This document shows, in pieces, positions 12,101 through 26,100 of a stretch of DNA of 64,000 nt. How positions within the stretch are numbered: position 1 is the stretch's first letter; each line of letters begins with the position of its first letter. A program made the position numbers and the translations under genes. The stretch spans positions 1,122,134 to 1,186,133 of the forward strand of contig CALYLW010000137.1 of the NCBI GenBank assembly GCA_944989445.1. Reading direction: 5' to 3'. Under the pieces are notes generated by a model. That model had not been told where the DNA came from and searched no databases. It saw only the letters and a list, made by a program, of their open reading frames with translations. Source of the stretch: Ampullaceana balthica (taxonomy: Eukaryota; Mollusca; Gastropoda; Lymnaeidae).

Positions 12101-15100
12101 AAAGTGTGTCATTTTTTACTTTTGTTTTTTCGCCAGCCAGCGAACGATAGACAGAGAAAGATGACGACAAGATGGCAAAAATAATAAAAGGGATTTAAAA
12201 ATTAAGATTATTTCTTAGTAGTTTGGAATATTTATTGATTTTATCAAATTAAAGGACACATTTTCAATTATTTACAATGGTTCTTTTTTACTAATATTTT
12301 TTTTAAGACATGTATTTTTATTTCAAAACACAAGCTTGAAGGTAATATTTTCTATGCTAGATATTTAGATCATAGTGCCTTTACTTAGTTTATGAACAAT
12401 TCTACACATATAAAGAGTATTTAATACAGAACTTATTTGATTTTCAAGACTGTTTTGGCACTTTTATATTTCTATGTACAACTCACTATAGCATTGGTTC
12501 ACTGAAGTTGATCCTGTAGAATTGGTTGTATTGCCAGCTGGACATGTCTTACATGCATCTTGCCATTTCTCATTGTTGTATGTCCCTAGTGGACAAACTT
12601 CACACTGATTGGATCTTGGGTTCCTGTACTCTCCTGGCTTGGCACAGTTTCCTTGAAAGATAAATGTAATTCAGATCAAATCTATTATTTCCAAGCTTTC
12701 TAAATTTGTTTTATTTTTTATTTATTTATTTTTTATTTTTTTTTGGGAGGGTTTTTTTGATGTTTGCATTAAGAGAGATCAAATCCATGATTTCTAAACT
12801 GCCATACTGTAATGTGAATGAGATGAAGTCTGTTTATTTCTAAACCATTTACTTGTAATCAATTAACTTTATATGGAAAAAAGTAGTATATAAGATTTTA
12901 TCCATTCAGTAGTTTTGTCAGACACATCAAGAATAACATTTTAAATTTCTTTATTTCTTAACTAGCAACAAAGCCCATACAAGGACGGGTAAAGGTAGGG
13001 TGACCTGTNNNNNNNNNNNNNNNNNNNNNNNNNNNNNNNNNNNNNNNNNNNNNNNNNNNNNNNNNNNNNNNNNNNNNNNNNNNNNNNNNNNNNNNNNNNN
13101 NNNNNNNNATCTGAAATAAAATCAAATAACATGATGAAATGTTTTATAAGCTAATGTTAAATAATTTCTAAAAATAGAACTAGCATAATTTTAATTTGTA
13201 TAATAAATGAGGAAATTAATAGAAGGAGATTAAAATGACACGTGTTTCAACACCATTAAATGGCAATTTAAGGAATAAATAAGGATGTCAAAGAATTTTA
13301 GTAAGTTTAGATGTAGTTTAGTGTTTTAAATGTTTATTCTTTATTAGGTTTTTTTCATAATAATCAGAATTGGTTTATTTTAATCACATTGGTATTTCAT
13401 TTTGTTTCCCCCATAATATCTAATCATATCTTGTTAATGCTAGATCTAGTCAAAAAACAAATATGTGAATTTTTATAACATTATTTAGGACCAGGTTTGT
13501 ATTTTGGAACATTTAAATATTCTTTTGCCTTTTTCAAAGTTTGTGATCTAAGTTGTTACATTTAAGCCTTTTTAAATTACTACACGCTGGTTGTAATTTC
13601 TACTTTGACTATGCTTTTAAAATTAATTCACTGATATGATAAATTTGACTATATAAGCAATTCAGGCATTGAGGGTCATCTTGGAAGGGCTTGAAGTTAT
13701 TTATTATGATATATATCATGGATTAGTCATATAGGAGTTGATATGTTAATACAGAAATATAGAAGCTTATACTTTAATCTGGATATATAACTACACTTAT
13801 TATTTATTTGAATTTCCTTGTTAAATTAAAATTGCTAAAGAATAAGCCTTTAAAACAGTATTAATTTTGTTAGAACGTAATTATTGCTCTGTCGTTTTTT
13901 TTCCTTTTAAGCCCTAATGCTTAATTCTTTTAAATTTGAAAATAACAACACTGACTTGTACAGAAAGATGATGAGTCACTCCCCTTGCTAGGAGTTGTCT
14001 GTCCTGGTGGACAGCTCACACAAGAAAGTAGCCCGGATGCATCTGCAAATTGACCCTTAGGACAGTTCTCACACTCAGTAATATTTACGTTGTAAAATGT
14101 ACCCAGGCCACAAGACACTGAAACAAATTAGCATTTAAAAACAAAATTAGTTGTAAAGGTTAAGGTTGACCAACAGTAATAATTATGTCATTTTTACCAC
14201 AATCATAATTTTAGACTTTATTGTTTTGTTTGTTTCTGAAAAAAAAGTTTTGAAGAAAATGAAACTAACTGTAACCTCTTTTCTGAATGGTGTAATATTC
14301 TCAAAATATAAGGCAAAACAAAAGAAAAGCTATAGTGAGTTCTGGACCAAACAGTTATAACAAAATATGAAGAAGTTAATGAATTTTTTAAAAAGTAAAA
14401 ATATGTAGGTATTCACATCTGCATTCACAGTTATGCCTCAAAAATTCAATGAAATAAAACAATAATGATTTTGTCCGTGACATAAACACACAGGTCTTAC
14501 AGAAAATCCTTAATAGAAGAAACTTCACAAATGGATCTAATGGCAACTAACATCTAAAATAACCACCGAAAAGATAACCATCAACAAAAAATCCAATTTT
14601 CAAAGTCTAACTAATATATTAGCTAGCTTATTTTTTTTCTTTTTTTTTCTCTTCTTCACATAAGCAGATGACAAATTTTATAATTTAGAGTGAGCATGCT
14701 GGTGGCGTGCAAGTTACATTTGTGCCCAGAAATTTTTCCTGCACAAGTTGTTTAGGTTTAATAATAATAATAATAACCCCTTTTCAGACCATGATGACCC
14801 ATCTTATCTTATCTTATCTATACAGACACTCCTTCTATGCAGAAGATAATTGCGTCCACAGACCATGACAGATGATCTGTTGGCAAGTGATGCAGCGATC
14901 ACAGGCCACGGCTTTGTGGGTTCCACGCATTTCCCAGCCGCCTAACTAGTGTTAGGTACCCATTCGGAGCTGGGTGACTCAGGGACGCCTTAGGCCTCGG
15001 GAACAAATCATTGCCTTCACATGGATTCGAACCCGTGACCATCAGTACTCCAGTCGAGCGCGCTGCCACTCGACCACCGCGCCCCCATGGGGCAAGTGAA

Positions 15101-17071
15101 GTAGCGTTCACAAGTTTCATTGAGCCACCACTAACGAGGAAGGGATTGTGTGGCTAGAACAATGCCCTGGGGGCTTTGCCATCACCGAGGCTTGAACCTG
15201 TGACTCTCTTTTGCCTCGGTTCGACAGTTACATCCCACTCTCCCACCATGTACGTTATCAATGCCTACTCTCCCCCACACCCATCCCATACAAAAATCTT
15301 GTGTGACCCTCTCCTGATCACTACTCCCACTCTCCCACACAATCCTTTCCCAATGCCTCAGCACTCTCTCACACCTCTCTAGTGTAGCCCTCTCCACCAT
15401 CCTTCACTCCCACTTCTTTGTCCCCTATTTAACAGCCTTCCTTCCCCTACTTCCCTTTTCCTTCTCTTCTGCACGTACCTATCACATATTCTCTCCTTCA
15501 CCTCCACGTTCAACACCCAACTCTCACTAGTTATCCTCTGGCATTAAAAGAAAATCTCAATCATCAATTAAAACAAATTTCTACATTTTGAATCCACATC
15601 CAATAATTGACTCACCACACAGCCCATTTCGGACCACTTGACCAATAGGACAGACATAGTTGACAGAGATGACAAACTCATCTTTGCTCATTGATGCTGA
15701 TGGAAAGATATTCTAAAGAAAAAAAATGAAATTATCACAATTTACCCAATTTAAATAAAACTTTACAAGTACTGGGTACTGTCAGAAATAAATGTTGTTG
15801 TTTTTTGTATTTTTTGTAGAAAGTTTTGGGAGGACTAGATAATATCAACAAATCTGTGCCAACTATATGTGTATATAGTTTTGTTTCTTTATTCTTGAAA
15901 AATAGAATCGCCTCTAAGGTTTGTTATCTAACATTTCTAAATTGATTTTTTAAAAGATATTTAGGCTAAATTAGATATTTTTTTTAATCAATCAGAATTG
16001 CTGAGAGATTTGTATTAAAAAGTTTCCAATAAAATCAATAAACTCTCTTATATACTCCTCATTGAACGTCATTCAGCTATTTCTATATAATTTTAATGTT
16101 GAACCAGAGATCACAACACCTGCCAGGTGTTAAAATTATCTTTACAAAAGATATCTCTCGTTTTAAATTAAACATAATTAAGATAGTTGAAATAGCTCAG
16201 AAAAACTTACAGAAATACTGAATGCGTTGTTATCTAGAACTGCAACCAGGAATACATCATTGATTGTCATGCTATTTGTGCTGTTGTCTAATTTGGATCT
16301 GGAGTAGAAATTTTTTCAATTAACTAATTTTTTGTGTGTATGCCATTGCTTAAAATTAATTTTTAGCCTAAATCTCTTGCTGCAACCCACACACCCAATT
16401 AAAAGTAAATAAATTAATAAATATAAACAATTAAATTTATAGCTCAAATTCACTGAACATTAATGAATTTCATGAGACTAAATAAAACTATTGCCCTTAT
16501 CAAATAAATTTAAAAAAACTTACGTCACATTTGTCAACCCAATGTTTATGAAAATATTGAAAGGAAGACTACAGTTGACCTGGACGCTTACATCAGAGCA
16601 GTTAGCAGCTGAGCACATTAGGCTTCCCCATTGCTGGCTCAGCTGAAAAATTTGAACATCAACAAAATAGAATATTTATAAGAATGTATATCACTTGTCA
16701 CATTGAGAAATAAAACTTTTTTTTTATGTAGAAATAGAAACATCAACTTTCCTGGTACCCAGCACTGTAGTGAGCTCACAGGCAACTAACTGTCCATTGG
16801 ATGGCAACATGGATTACAAGAAGAAAAAAAAACAGACAAAGCCAGATAAAAACCTTGGAAAGGTCTTGTAATGTCCTGTTCCTCACAGCCTGCTCAGCTC
16901 CAACGCAGCCTGTTTCATTTATTTTATAATTGAAGGTCAACCTTACATTCACCTTGGCATCCTCATTTATTGCTGCAACAAAATCCAAAAAGAAAAAGCC
17001 TGAAGCTCAAATGATTCATTAGATATCTGTTATCACTTGTGGACCCAACACCAAAAATCAAAACCGCTTTT

Positions 17072-17113
<42 letters not shown>

Positions 17114-17118
17114 TTCTT

Positions 17119-17155
<37 letters not shown>

Positions 17156-20100
17156 TAATATGTTTCATATGACAATTTACTAAGATATTTTTTTTAACTC
17201 GGAATAATTTCAAACAATTTCTTGCTGGCTGTTATGCTATATTTGGTTGTGAATTTTTAAACAATCAAATGTACATTTTTATTTATACAGTTTTTGGTTA
17301 TACTTTGGCTTGAACTTGAGGTAAGTTTTTGCAAAATACTTTCTTCAGGATGCAATGCAACACAAGAAACAAAATATAATTATAATCAGAATTCACCAAT
17401 GTACATGTTCAAAAAGCTCAATGTAGTTATATTAATTCCTCTTCACCAATTTAAAATGTCAAAGGTTGTGTTAGTAAGTTCTCATATTATTATTTTAACA
17501 TTAATGTTGCAACATGTAACATTTTCCCTCCTAGCTATTTTTTTGTCAACAGTTTAAGTGAGCACAGATTATAAACTAAACATTTTCAAGTCTTCTCCTT
17601 AATTGTAATCTTCTACACTCTTTCCTATCTTAGCTTTTCCATGTCAACCTCTGTGTACCAAGTGTCATTAAAGTAATATAACTTGGAAATAAATCTCTAA
17701 TCAAAGGAGTTAAAAGTAAAACTTTCTCTACTCACGTCCACAAGCTGGGTACAGGCCGTCAGTCAGTGAATTCCAGTCTCCGTCTGGGCCACAGGTTAAA
17801 TAAGTCGGATGGTCCCTGACAAAAGTGAAATTCAAGGGGCACCCAATGCTGCAAGATGAAAAGTTTCTAACATCTGAGCAGATGTCACGTCCCATTGCCC
17901 CTAGGGCGTGTGATTTTGGGACAAAATGCAGCTGAGCGAAAAGAAAGAAAAGTAAATACTTGATTCTCAGGACTTAAATTATGAGCAGATGGAAATTTAC
18001 TGTCTGGCTCCTTCTTGACCATGAAAAGAAATATGTACTTTCTACCCATCATGCATGGTAACTTAACTAAAAAGAAAATAACACCACATATATTTCTAGT
18101 GTCATAATATGATGAGTCAATTTAGAGCAGTTTTAAAATTAAAATTAAATGTTCAGAAGAAGCCCTAGGTGTAATAAAACTGGGGGATATATAAATTAAA
18201 CAGATCTTTAGAGATAAGAAATTAACACTGAACTGTGGTATTAATTTCCCAGACAACCAGTACAGAGAGAGTGCAAACTTACTATTTATGTAGATGGAGA
18301 AGTCGCAGAGTGCAGCATTACCAAACTCATCTTTTGCCACATACACAACTGTGTGTTTCCCTTGTGTGAAGTTAGCACCTGGCAAAGGTCAGTTATATAA
18401 AACTTTAATTGGCGAATGCATTGAAAACTACTGGGAACTGTAAGAGAAATTAATAGAGATATAAAAACTTGATTGAAAGCAGTGTGAATAAGCAAATAAG
18501 TGAACCTGGTGTGTTTGTTGATGAAATATTCACAGTCTCATTAAAAACGGGCGCAGTCCAAGACACCGCTTCTTCCTGATAGATACTTGATACAGCGAGA
18601 TTGGCTGGACAGTCCACTATGACAGGAGGTGAAACATCTGAGGAAATCATACATGAATAGACTATTTATATTCAGTCGCAAAACTTTTGGTACTTTTACA
18701 TTTATTTTTTAAAGACTTCAGAAAAAAAAACAGATTCAAACATACTGTTTGTCTAAGCTTTATGCAAAACTTATTGCCTCTTATTTATTTTTTAATTTTA
18801 ATTTTATTTGTAGCTGCCAGTGACGTGTTATAAAGATCTTTTCATAAATTGAGAATAATTTATTTTTTTTAATCTACCTGTATCTGTTTTAAATTAACTT
18901 TCCAAATTAACATATTTTCATTCTGCTACTTCCTAAATCATAATAAAATCATATTAAATTCATGATTTTAAAATATTTTAAGTAAGATATTTTCAATGAG
19001 TTTGGCTTACCTCTGGGAGCTGGACACAATTGGGAAACACCAACACACTTATTTAAGCTTGCAGCGGAGGGGCGAATGACCAGAACATTTCCATAGACTT
19101 GAAGCTCACCCCATCTAAACACATCTCCCAGGTAAGTGCTTGGGTTGTTGCGCACGAGGGGTAACTCTGAGCTTATGTTTAGAGCCCGGCTCAGCACGTC
19201 TAGTCTTGACACGCAGCCATAGAAGCTCTTACCTCCCCCTGTTTTAGGTGTTCCCACAACAGGCAGGAATCTAAGTAAAACAATTTTTATAATAGTACCA
19301 TGACTTTTTTGTTAAATAGCTGTACAATTTAATAGTTAAAAAACAGTTTCCTCTAAATGTAGGTATAGGGGCCGTCCATAAATGACGTCACACGATTTAG
19401 GCCGATTTTTTACCCCCTCCCCCCTCGTCACACGTTGTCACAAAAAGTTAGACCCCCCCCCTCTAAAAATACGTCACAAAGCTTTGACCCCCCCCCCAAA
19501 AAAAAACACCATATTTTCTATATGCCAATAAGTATGTTTCAAATCACTTTTATTGTCATTTAAGCATTTATTATTTATTTAGTGAAGGTCTACATTGTAA
19601 TATTGTAACCCGCGTTTTTTAAAACGCTTAACCGGTCTTTAGAAAACGAACTGTGTTAACATCCTTAGATTACATTTTATTTTAATGCATAAAAATTAAA
19701 CATTGACTATTAATCATCACAGTTAACGTATTTTTTACAAAAAAATTATTTAAAAATAATATTTTTAAATTGTATTTTTTTTAAAATCCCTCAATTGACT
19801 GACGGGCATCCCGTAAGAAAGAGGTCGGCGAACAGGAGTAAATAACCTAATCTGAGGTCAAAAGGGAATTCTTGGGGGTAATGCAGACTTATTTGGGACA
19901 TATAACATCCACTACAATCCACTAGATATATTAAAATACATCATGTGTACGTGTACGCTTGGAAAATATGCCCATTATTGAACCGGTTCTGACAACTATG
20001 TAGATTTCTTACCTACATACTATACGAAGACACCTAAATCCACACTACTTTCATTTATATTGACACGAGTGACAATAGGCCTAATCTTAATCCACATGAC

Positions 20101-23100
20101 TTGTCTGTATCACGTATCCTTTCTGGGATATTTAAAATTAATGCCTTAAAAACTGAGCTAAGAAGAAAAGTTGTTTTGTGCTCCTCTCAAATAGCGATGT
20201 AATGAATTTGATGCATTCAAGAAAGTCAATGAATACTTGACTAATTTTAAATGGGCTCATTTATCATTATATCTAGAATGGCCAGGGGCGTTTGACCACA
20301 AACCAATCGAACAATTATATCAAACTTAAAACGTTTATAATTCTATCAAATATTTCTTTTTAAAGAAAAATGATATTCCGTGTCGTTTTGACTTAAAATA
20401 TCTTCACATAATCCTAGTCAGATCATTTTTAGACACTTGTCATGCTTGTAAAACTCACCAGTAGCATTTTTGGGGGAGGGGGGGGGCTAACAACGCTCCC
20501 CCAAATCCCAGGAGTCATGTGAGCAGGACCTAGAGCCTCGGGGTTGGAGGGGGGGGGCGTGACGCACACATAAACTTGTATATTTTGGGGTAACGGGCAA
20601 AAAAGTCGCCTGCCGTGAGAGAACCAAGCGGAGCTGTGGTTACATCACAAATGCTTTGATGTCAACATCAAACGAAGCAGGGTAACAATTTCATACGTTA
20701 TCTTGGGGTTCTCAAACTTAAGGATTATAATTAGCTTTAATTTTCGTGTCTTGATAGCTTACGCCAACCAGCGTCTGATGGCCTACCGATGGCACATTGA
20801 GAAGCACTGATTTTTTTAAAAAAAGAAAAAGACAAAAAAAAATTTTAAAGTTATTAAATAAGTTGTAAGCAACCACATATTTCAGTGGGAGTTTTATTAA
20901 AGTTACCCTTTTGATGTGATGTCACATTTCTTCAACCCCCCTCCCTTCCCCTCGTGACGCATCGTCACAAAAGTGTGACACTAGGTGCGTGATGTCACTT
21001 ATGGACGGCCCCATAGAGACTGGCCAAAGTCTTATGTTAAAATTTGATAGATGTCAACTTTAGCAATAAAATATAGCATTATTTAAAGAACATTAAAACG
21101 ATGACTGTGTCTGAGCAACATTAGATATTCTCTTACCCCTGTTTCTTATGGTGTCAATAAATTTTTGGCAAAGTCTTTTATGTTTGACCTTATTTATGAG
21201 ATGGAAACCATCTATAGGAAGCAAAGACTTACTTTCTACAAACTTTTTGGAATAATACTAAATCCAAATACCATTTAAAATTGTATGCACCCAAAACAAC
21301 TCAAATTTCCTCCAAAACACATTCAGTTTTCTCACCCTCCTCCTGATAGTGCTGCTCTCTGCAAACCAGACAGGGCGCTGGTGTTATTGAAGTCCACAAC
21401 CAGGTCAAGGCGACCATCCCCCTTTCTCCAGGACACTATGATGTAATGCCAGTTCCCATCATTGACTGGCTGACCACTGTACCGGAGATGAGATGAATTC
21501 CTGAGCTGTACTCCCTGGTGGTCAAGAGAGAGGACAGGTTCCAGGGTGTCACTGGTGTATCCACTCCTTGAAATCAAAATAGTTTTACAATGTTTACAGC
21601 GTTACCACAGTGATGAGGTTCAGCCACAACACAACATGGTACAAAGTAATGAGGAAATCTCATATACTCAGCACAACTGATTGCCAGGCATTCCATGTAA
21701 CCAGGGTGCCGCCAAGTAACCAGGGTGCGGCCAAGTAACCAGGGTGCTGCCAAGTAACCAGGGTGCTGCCAAGTAACCAGGGTGCCGCCAAGTAACCAGG
21801 GTGCCGCCAAGTAACCATGGTGCCGCCAAGTAACCATGGTGCCGCCAAGTAACCATGGTGCCGCCATGTAACCAGGGCCCTCCATGTAACCAGGGCACTC
21901 CATGTAACCAGGGCACTCCATGTAACCAGGGCACACTATGTACACTTTAAATAACCAGGCTGTTACGTTCTATGTTCTAGTATTTGTATGATCGAAAAGA
22001 CAGGCCAAAACTCAACCCCGCCAGGACTATATATATATTAGCTTAATATCTCTAACCGTTTACAACGTGCTTCCACTCATAACAACATCTATGGTAGAAC
22101 TGACTACTGACTGCCTAACCGTGCTATGTTACATTCCCTAACACACTTCATATCCCCTAGCACTGCGTCATAATTAAAAGTGTGTTCAATATAATACCCA
22201 CCATGCCACAGACTAGCATAAACATTACTGATGGAGAAATCCCCATTACCTCTAATATTGTCCTGGACATATTCACTTCAAGATTCAATTCATGGAGTTA
22301 AATCTATAACCTTAAAATTATACCAAACCAAAGAAACATTTCAAAAATAAAAAATAGTGAGGCCTAAGTTTATCACAACGATGTTAAATAGCTCAGTGTG
22401 AAAATTGAAAAGAAAAAAAAACCTGTTCACAACAAGATTATTAATAATTGAATTATCACACAAATTCTTTCTAACAAAGAATCATTCATTGATTGTCCCC
22501 CGAATGAGACATACGTTATGTGATAACATATATTTTTTTTGTCTGTACCACTCATACAAAATAAACACTACTTGCTATTTTAACACGATTATCATGAATA
22601 TTTTCCATATATATTTTGGACAGGCCTACCCACTTTTCTCTTTTAACATGGCATATTACCCTGACCATGTTTAAAGATTACATATGGTATTTAGACTTTT
22701 TTTAAATCCCAAAAGTACTACAGCTCTTGTATGATTGCCTCACACACCTTGTCACTAAACAAAGCAAAAGTAAAAGCAAAAAAATCAACACTTCCAGTTA
22801 ATCCCTTCACTAGACCAACAACCAACACTTCCAATTAATCACTTCACTAGACAAACAACCAACACTTCCAGTTAATCACTTCACTAGACCAACAACCAAC
22901 ACTTCCAATTAATCCCTTCACTAGACAAACAACCAACACTTCCAATTAATCACTTCACTAGACCAACAACCAACACTTCCAATTAATCCCGTCACTAGAC
23001 CAACAACCAACACTTCCAATTAATCACTTCACTAGACCAACAACCAACACTTCCAGTTAATCCCGTCACTAGACCAACAACCAACACTTCCAGTTAATCC

Positions 23101-26100
23101 CGTCACTAGACCAACAACCAACACTTCCAGTTAATCACTTCACTAGACCAACAACCAACACTTCCAGTTAATCCCGTCACTAGACCAACAACCAACACTT
23201 CCAGTTAATCACTTCACTAGACCAACAACCAACACTTCCAGTTAATCACTTCACTAGACCAACAACCAACACTTCCAATTAATCACTTCACTAGACCAAC
23301 AACCAACACTTCCAGTTAATCACTTCACTAGACCAACAACCAACACTTCCAATTAATCACTTCACTAGACCAACAACCAACACTTCCAATTAATCACTTC
23401 ACTAGACCAACAACCAACACTTCCAGTTAATCACTTCACTAGACCAACAACCAACACTTCCAATTAATCACTTCACTAGACAAACAACCAACACTTCCAG
23501 TTAATCCCTTCACTAGACCAACAACCAACACTTCCAATTAATCACTTCACTAGACAAACAACCAACACTTCCAGTTAATCACTTCACTAGACCAACAACC
23601 AACACTTCCAATTAATCACTTCACTAGACAAACAACCAACACTTCCAGTTAATCACTTCACTAGACAAACAACCAACACTTCCAGTTAATCACTTCACTA
23701 GACCAACAACCAACACTTCCAGTTAATCACTTCACTAGACCAACAACCAACACTTCCAGTTAATCACTTCACTAGACAAACAACCAACACTTCCAGTTAA
23801 TCACTTCACTAGACCAACAACCAACACTTCCAGTTAATCACTTCACTAGACAAACAACCAACACTTCCAGTTAATCACTTCACTAGACCAACAACCAACA
23901 CTTCCAGTTAATCACTTCACTAGACCAACAACCAACACTTCCAGTTAATCACTTCACTAGACCAACAACCAACACTTCCAGTTAATCACTTCACTAGACC
24001 AACAACCAACACTTCCAGTTAATCACTTCACTAGACCAACAACCAACACTTCCAGTTAATCACTTCACTAGACCAACAACCAACACTTCCAGTTAATCAC
24101 TTCACTAGACAAACAACCAACACTTCCAGTTAATCACTTCACTAGACAAACAATCATCTGAGCTAAATAGTCACATGTGTAATATAAATTTTGCTGCAAA
24201 CTTTCAAAAAAAAATTCTTCATAGATTTCAGATCAGATTAGATTTTGAAGGTTAGGTTATCGAATAAAAGATTCACACTAACGTTGCATAGTAGAGAGCC
24301 AAAAACGTCCCTGTAGCTCCAGGTGTTGTGTATCTGACCCAAAGTTTGACAGTGAAGCCGTCTGTATCGTTGTAAGGTGCCGGGTAGTTCAGCTCAGCAC
24401 CTGAGTTGTCCAGTGACGGTTTCATGCACACATCAAAGTCATCATTGACGTCTGGGGATAAAACACAATGAACAATTCAATTGATAGTTTCATGCACACA
24501 TCAAAGTCATCATTGACGTCTGGGGATAAAACACACTGAACAATTCAATTGATAGTTTCATGCACACATCAAAGTCATCATTGAGATCTGGGGATAAAAC
24601 ACAATGAACAATTCAATTGATAGTTTCATGCACACATCAAAGTCATCATTGACGTCTGGGGATATAACACACTGAACAATTCAATTGATTCCTAAAATTG
24701 TGATTATGGTTAACTGATTACATGAAAGATTTAATTATGTATGATAAATTTAACAATTCTAGTCCAGTTTATATGCGTTATTATTTATTCAAAGTTTGTA
24801 ACTGTCTGCAATCTATAAACACTGCTTTGTCTGCATATTATACCAACTGTTTCCATTTTTGTGCATACTCTATAAACTGATTCTACCGGTTTCTATGGGT
24901 AGTGACCAATGTTCCCTTTAAGCTGCGCGGGTGCGCGACCGCGCAGATATTTGGCAGACCCCGTGCAGCAGTTTGGAATTACCGCACAGCAAATTTGCTA
25001 TAATATTGCACAAAATATGGATGCTGGGCAACTTTGCACACAAGTTTTATGACTTTGCACACGGACCAACGAACCTTAGAGGGAACATTGGTAGTGACTT
25101 ACCTTCAGTGCATTGTCTCCCTTTCTTCCCAACTGGACACCGACAAAATGACTGAGATAAACCATCAATGCACCTTGCACCTGTGGGACAGGTGGTCTGA
25201 CTGCAGGTGTTGACGTGAGTGTCACACTGAGCCCCAGTGTATTCTGACATGCAGGGGTCAAAAGAGAAAAAAATGAAAAAAAATTCCAACATTGGCCAAC
25301 CAGATCAACCAGGGATACTTTCAATGTCATTTGTACAGAAGTCAACCATTGTAAATAATAGAGAAGATTTTTAAAAAATTAAGTGATGTTGTGTTTCATG
25401 CAGAGGAAAATGTGTCCGCCTCTGATATTAGAGTTGAAGTCTATCTCACAAAATAAAGCTCAAGCCTAATGACAAAGTCTTGCAAACTTCTCATAGATGC
25501 ATCAAGGCATATGAAGGGCGCGTGCCTAAATGGCTATGATGGTTAGTACTCACCTTAGTTAATACCCGCCCAAGTCTTCACCCATTAACATTTTAAAATA
25601 AAGCCTATATTGCTACTAAGATAAGGTGATCCTGGGGGGGGGTCACTTCCCCACTTACTTGTTTTATTTTAAGTGGTGACTTGATGTACACCAGAAAACA
25701 AAAGTAAATAACTTTCCAATGGGAAATGGTAATTTTTCAGAACAAAAAAAAACCCACAAAGGGAATACTACATAGAAGACAAATTTGATTTTTTTAGCAT
25801 CCCTTACCTTAAAAAACCCAACATAAACACATAAGACATCTTATCTATAACAGACAATTCTTCTATATAAAAGACATGGTCAAATATGTAAATACTAGAT
25901 AAGCCGCAGAGTTATTCATCATGCTTATTAGCTCGAGTCTTGTACTTTCATTATTTATGGTGAATTATATTTATAGACTAGTGCAGTGCTTCTCAAACTT
26001 TTTATTATTGTGGACCGGCAGGAATTTTTTTCATTGCACCAGGGACCGGTGAACTATTTTCCCTGCACTGACGTGGTAGCGAAATGTCCTTTCCTTGGTA

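Larger units (their letters stand above)
1..12651 (-). repeat. Tandem array of a ~2.4-kb three-exon (C-B-A) GCC cassette
   Basis: A exons start at 3, 3229, 5573, 7979, 10372 and 12487, so spacings are 3226, 2344, 2406, 2393 and 2115. The 3226 spacing falls to about 2.4 kb once the nested 806-bp element is removed. Exons and introns are almost equally alike between cassettes 1 to 4. The two most 5' units lack a B exon between A and C. All exons are symmetric phase 1, so whole cassettes can be gained or lost without frame damage. Confidence 0.95.

Noticed and set aside
15021..15080. Possible tRNA gene (A and B boxes)
   Set aside because: It is the head of a SINE shared with 49666-49949, and acceptor stem pairing is absent.
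21574..21945. Glycine/proline/tryptophan-rich minus-strand frames
   Set aside because: Produced by a 19-bp repeat without stop codons; they do not fit splice phases.
22405..22674. 89-codon plus-strand frame
   Set aside because: AT-rich intron sequence with no domain signature or splice support.
22787..24152. Regular 37-bp repeat that could be mistaken for a CRISPR array
   Set aside because: Units abut with no spacers, and the context is an intron of an animal gene.
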